Shown: piece after piece, positions 61,419-64,000 of the stretch
Numbering within the stretch: the stretch's first letter is position 1
Layout: each line of letters opens with the position of its first letter
From: Variovorax fucosicus
GTDB lineage: Bacteria > Pseudomonadota > Gammaproteobacteria > Burkholderiales > Burkholderiaceae_C
Length of the DNA stretch: 64,000 nt
Direction of reading: 5' to 3'
Assembly: GCF_030316825.1 (NCBI RefSeq)
Contig: NZ_JASZYU010000003.1
Span: 372,001 to 436,000 of the forward strand
Notes under the pieces: model-generated
What the model saw: the letters and a program-made list of their open reading frames with translations, nothing else
The model's database searches: none
What the model was told of the DNA's origin: nothing
Position numbers and translations under genes: made by a program

Positions 61419-61437
61419 GGTGTTCATCTCCTTGACC

Positions 61438-61875
61438 TCATTGGATGGAAATGCGGCGCGGGTGGGCCGATGCGCGGCGGCGGACGGTGATGCGCAGCAC
61501 GCCGTCGCGCAGCTTGGCGTCGACCGCTTCAGGGTCGGCATCGTCGGGCAGCGTAAGCATTCGCCGGAACGGCCCATCGAAGCGCTCGTTGATGTGCACG
61601 GCGGCCTTGGTATCCGGTTGCGGCAGCACGCTCCTGCGCTCGCCGGCGATGGTCATGAGGCCGCGCTCGAGGTTGACCTCCAGAGTGGCCGGATCGACGC
61701 CGGGCGCAAACGCATAGATCTCCACCGCCTGCGCTGTCGCGCCGACATTCAGGGCGGGAAAGCCATTGCTGCCAACGCCGCGGATGGTGGGCGCCAGATC
61801 GAACGCCTGCTGCATATCCCGCTGCAGGCGATCCATCTCTGCAAGCATGTCGCGTGGGAAGAAAGATCGGTACAT
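61438..61875 (-). CDS. Small heat-shock protein, Hsp20/alpha-crystallin family (first copy)
   Basis: A 145-residue Hsp20. The N-terminus SFFPRDMLAEMDRLQRDMQQ is typical; the alpha-crystallin domain includes ALNVGATAQAVEIYAFAPGV, NLERGLMTIAGERR and the end motif LRDGVLRITVRRRASAHPRR. The C-terminal I-x-I anchor is present as RISIQ. The ATG at 61875 follows TTGGAGAT. It is the middle gene of the heat-shock operon, 51 bp after the small unknown gene. Confidence 0.92.
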   Translation of the reverse strand: MYRSFFPRDMLAEMDRLQRDMQQAFDLAPTIRGVGSNGFPALNVGATAQAVEIYAFAPGVDPATLEVNLERGLMTIAGERRSVLPQPDTKAAVHINERFDGPFRRMLTLPDDADPEAVDAKLRDGVLRITVRRRASAHPRRISIQ

Positions 61876-61926
61876 GACTGAATCTCCAAATCTGAAATGA
61901 AGGAAACAAGGGATGGGCCGAGGCCC

Positions 61927-62265
61927 TCACTGAAGCAGGCTGCACGCGCTGGACGGAGGCGGAGGGCCGCTCGCGGCATTCGAGCGGCGCCTTGCGGTGA
62001 TCCGGGACGAGTGGTTTCGCCAGCGCGGAGGGCGCGATTCCGGATAGTTGAATTTCGCCAGCTCCTCGCGTCCTTTCTGGGTGACGGCGAGCACCTGCGC
62101 GGCCGAGGGTGGGCCGGACAGCGACAACGGTTTCGAGGGCGAGGGCACTAGGGCGATCACGAGCCCGGCGGCCCGCAACACCCTGACCTGATCGATGTCC
62201 CCCGAGCGATAGAACGTGACAGGTAGGCGAGAGCCGGCAATTTGCTTGAGCAAGTTCATGGTCAT
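61927..62265 (-). CDS. Small unknown protein, first gene of the heat-shock operon
   Basis: A 112-residue protein I do not recognise. The start is strong: AAAGGAGGT lies 6 bases before the ATG at 62265. The N-terminal half (MNLLKQIAGSRLPVTFYRSG, RVLRAAGLVIALVPSP, AAQVLAVTQKGREELAK) looks like a compact alpha/beta or winged-helix fold; the C-terminal ~35 residues are Arg/Ser/Pro-rich and probably disordered. No signal peptide or membrane helix. It lies directly behind a sigma32-type promoter and ahead of two hsp20 genes, so it should be heat-induced. A role beside the Hsp20 holdases is inference. Confidence 0.7.
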   Translation of the reverse strand: MTMNLLKQIAGSRLPVTFYRSGDIDQVRVLRAAGLVIALVPSPSKPLSLSGPPSAAQVLAVTQKGREELAKFNYPESRPPRWRNHSSRITARRRSNAASGPPPPSSACSLLQ

Positions 62266-62308
62266 TTCAGTACCTCCTTTTCGGTCGACCAATTTCCGAC
62301 GGAAGAGA

Positions 62309-62337
62309 AGATAGGAGTCTCGCTGCCCGATTTCAAG
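62309..62337 (-). promoter_or_regulatory. Sigma32 (RpoH)-type heat-shock promoter
   Basis: On the minus strand CTTGAAA (62337-62331) is followed after 15 bp by CCTATCT (62315-62309), a good match to RpoH promoters (CTTGAAA, then a C-rich CCCCATNT-like -10). Transcription would begin near 62302, giving a ~37-base leader before the small gene and two hsp20 genes. Confidence 0.75.
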
Positions 62338-62387
62338 AGGGAAAGTTTTGACAGCCACCATCGCTCCACAGGCCTGCGGCGCGCACG

Positions 62388-62414
62388 AAAAAAAGCCCGG
62401 CCACAAGGCCGGGC
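62388..62414 (-). terminator. Rho-independent terminator (minus strand)
   Basis: An 8-bp perfect stem (GCCCGGCC/GGCCGGGC, 62395-62414, loop of four) is followed on the minus strand by seven T (62394-62388). It ends transcription coming from the large hydrolase-like gene at 62654 and so insulates the heat-shock promoter 50 bp further on. Confidence 0.85.
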
Positions 62415-62653
62415 GGAGGTTTACAGCAAGCCTGCGGGTAGACCGCAGGAGCCGGAAATTTACGATAACGCCTTGGCTGCTGAATGTCAGACAAATCCCA
62501 TTTTTGCGAGCACGCTTAAGGGCCTCGGGCGTGGCAGGCCCGTGGCGGTCGAAACAAGCTGGCGAGGTCAGGATGGTTGCGGAAGGGATCGCAAGAACGA
62601 CGAACTCGCCGACTTCGTCGGCGAGTTCCCGGACGGCTTCAGGCCCCTTTGAG
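62415..62653. other. Gene-free stretch with a long perfect hairpin
   Basis: About 240 bp between the terminator and the stop of the large hydrolase-like gene. No gene is recognised. It holds a perfect 12-bp inverted repeat with a 3-base loop (62602-62628), just 26 bases past the stop on the minus strand and without a T-run. A long 3' untranslated region is likely. Confidence 0.5.
62602..62628. repeat. Perfect 12-bp inverted repeat (hairpin)
   Basis: GAACTCGCCGAC and GTCGGCGAGTTC flank TTC. In RNA of either strand this gives a very stable 12-bp stem. It lies right after the hydrolase-like gene; without a T-run it may serve as an RNA 3'-end stabiliser, not a terminator. Confidence 0.6.
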
Positions 62654-64000
62654 TCAGAAGGCCACCGAACTCGGCTCGGGACCGATCGGCACGCCAGCCG
62701 ATCCAGCGTTGAAGTTGGTGAACTGCCATTCAGAGGTCTGGCCGACGCCCGGCTTTGACCAGTCGCAAACGCCGAGCGGCAGGACAGCTGCCAGCCTGGC
62801 CTGCTGCGCCGGTGCAAACACGGTGGCGCCGTAGTCAGGGCCGGTAAAGGTCAGGGGCTTGAGCTGGCACTGATAGATGTCCTCGGACACGGGGCCTCCT
62901 GCCACCTGGCGCGGCGAAAGCGTGGGCCTCAATGGGCAAGCCGGATCATTCAATGCAAGTTCTGCCGCGAGCTCCGCATCGGTGCTGCCCAGTGTTGCGA
63001 AGCAGCCATCCTTGACATCAGCAGGCTTGTTGGCAAGAACCTTTGTCTCGAGGGGCGCGGGGCTCTTGTCCGCCTCGATAGAGGCGAGCCAGCGATCCAT
63101 CATCCCGAACGATTGAGCCGCAAGTGCCGCCCCGCCGAAACCGCTGCTGCCACGAAGGATGTGGTTGCCATGCCCGCCATTTGCCTGATCCAGACGCGCC
63201 CGTGCCTGGTAGCTGCGCCACGTCATGTGGATGTCCGCTCCTAGTTCAGGACGAAGGTCGATGATTGGAACCTTGGCGAGATTTCTTGCATTGCTGTGCA
63301 GGCCGCTCCGATAGATCTGCGGAAAGACATCAGGCAGTGACCTGAAACGAGCGGCGGGAACTGTCGGCGCGGTGACCACGCCCCCGGTCCATGCCATGTC
63401 GGCGGTGAAGGCGCCAACGCCTTCATTCAATTGAACGAACTCTTCCGCGGTGATGGCGCCGTCTCGAAGCGCTTTGAGCCCGTACTGAACACCGGTATTG
63501 TCGTAGGGCATTTTCGGCTTGATGCTGCCGTCAATGTCCGTCACGGTGCCAAAGATCGCGATCATCATGTCGTGAATCGAGCAGCGAACACCGTTGGGGC
63601 GCGTCCCCGGCATATAGACCAGCGATGCCGGAAAGCCGGCCCCGCAGTTCGCTGGAAGCGTCGGGTTCTGCGGGCTGATGAACGCGTTGTTCCAGGTCTT
63701 GCAATAAGTCGAAGGGTGTCCATTGATGGTGGCACGTGCCGCATCGGCCAGAGCGCTGCCGCTCGTAGTCTGGTAATAGCGTTCCAGCAGTCCGCAGTCT
63801 CTGGTCTCGATCCAGGTAGACACAGCGTCCGGATAGCTCACTCCTGTTTGAATGCCTTGGAGCAGCCCGGGCATCACGGAGGCGATGACCGTCTGCATCA
63901 TCGATCCGCCGGAGCCGCCATCAGACATCGTGTACCGGATCTCGCCATAGGTGTCGATGATGTGCTCCTTCACCATCATCATGTTCTCTGCCGCCAGCAG
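62654..64000 (-). CDS. Large secreted-hydrolase-like protein (DUF6351-like), 5' end outside window
   Basis: The last ~448 residues of a larger gene; the frame is still open at the window end (LLAAEN precedes the first visible Met), so the start lies beyond 64000. The motif RYTMSDGGSGGSMMQTVIAS looks like a nucleophile elbow with Gly-rich surrounds, as in DUF6351 and tannase-like proteins. Cys are scattered in pairs (YCKTWNN, ANCGAGF, VRCSIHD, GCFATL, YQCQLKP), suggesting disulfides and export. A putative Asp/His lies in PIIDLRPELGADIH and ANGGHGNHILRG. Substrate unknown. It ends before a hairpin and terminator. Confidence 0.6.
   Translation of the reverse strand: MLAAENMMMVKEHIIDTYGEIRYTMSDGGSGGSMMQTVIASVMPGLLQGIQTGVSYPDAVSTWIETRDCGLLERYYQTTSGSALADAARATINGHPSTYCKTWNNAFISPQNPTLPANCGAGFPASLVYMPGTRPNGVRCSIHDMMIAIFGTVTDIDGSIKPKMPYDNTGVQYGLKALRDGAITAEEFVQLNEGVGAFTADMAWTGGVVTAPTVPAARFRSLPDVFPQIYRSGLHSNARNLAKVPIIDLRPELGADIHMTWRSYQARARLDQANGGHGNHILRGSSGFGGAALAAQSFGMMDRWLASIEADKSPAPLETKVLANKPADVKDGCFATLGSTDAELAAELALNDPACPLRPTLSPRQVAGGPVSEDIYQCQLKPLTFTGPDYGATVFAPAQQARLAAVLPLGVCDWSKPGVGQTSEWQFTNFNAGSAGVPIGPEPSSVAF

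Noticed and set aside
1..64000. tRNA, rRNA, CRISPR arrays, integrases, transposases, attachment sites
   Set aside because: None recognised on reading; no regularly spaced repeats and no mobile-element protein motifs.

Overview
The window is GC-rich, densely coded bacterial DNA. It most likely comes from a betaproteobacterium of the Burkholderiales, probably a Comamonadaceae/Variovorax-like soil heterotroph. The evidence is three Bug-family (tripartite-tricarboxylate-type) solute-binding genes, many solo catabolic operons each with its own LacI, GntR, LysR or TetR regulator, and gene types common in that group. I see no rRNA, tRNA, CRISPR array, phage or insertion sequence. The species call is inference.

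Layout. 1-2.8 kb: end of an unidentified gene, an MltB-type lytic transglycosylase, and an orphan amino-acid-type solute-binding protein. 2.9-10.3 kb: a four-carbon sugar-acid (threonate/erythronate) operon (MFS importer, ltnD, otnK, otnC, a periplasmic alpha/beta hydrolase, otnI) facing a LacI regulator across a three-operator intergenic region. 10.3-16.6 kb: a TonB receptor with an ABC-2 (DUF3526) exporter and a small Cys-motif protein behind a Fur-like box. 16.6-28.4 kb: a mixed stretch with a GDSL esterase, a nuclease-helicase, a tannase, a SulP transporter, a DUF3616 protein, a phosphatase-like protein lacking its nucleophile, a TPR/degenerate-protease protein and a 5'-nucleotidase. 28.5-32.5 kb: a 2-hydroxyacid dehydrogenase/FAH/Bug operon facing a citrate synthase-like protein with a DNA-binding N-terminus. 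32.5-35.6 kb: a large multi-PAS diguanylate cyclase. 35.6-42.5 kb: a GntR regulator with a YdiJ-like FAD/Fe-S dehydrogenase on one side and a serine-glyoxylate-type aminotransferase, Bug protein and hydratase on the other. 42.6-47.7 kb: an arylamine N-acetyltransferase and a LysR-facing Bug/hydrolase/lipase operon.

47.8-60.4 kb holds the most coherent system: overlapping marR and tetR genes face a nine-gene operon. That operon has a complete branched-chain-type ABC importer (livHMGF plus binding protein), an acyl-CoA ligase homologue, a thiolase, an acyl-CoA dehydrogenase and an enoyl-CoA isomerase/hydratase. The same 13-bp palindrome (CGTTTRGTAAACG) lies in front of tetR, at the expected start of the importer transcript, and again in front of a ChaC-type gamma-glutamylcyclotransferase beyond the far end, so one regulator probably controls all three units. 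60.4-64 kb: a decayed MATE transporter, a heat-shock operon (a small unknown protein plus two Hsp20s) behind a sigma32-type promoter, and the 3' part of a large secreted-hydrolase-like gene running off the window.

The best leads are the TetR regulon joining acyl-CoA catabolism to glutathione degradation, the heat-shock operon with its unknown first gene, the Fur-like-controlled receptor/exporter operon, the repeat-derived start of livG, and several enzyme homologues that have lost key catalytic residues (otnC, the LMW-phosphatase-like protein, the trypsin-like protein and the acyl-CoA ligase).
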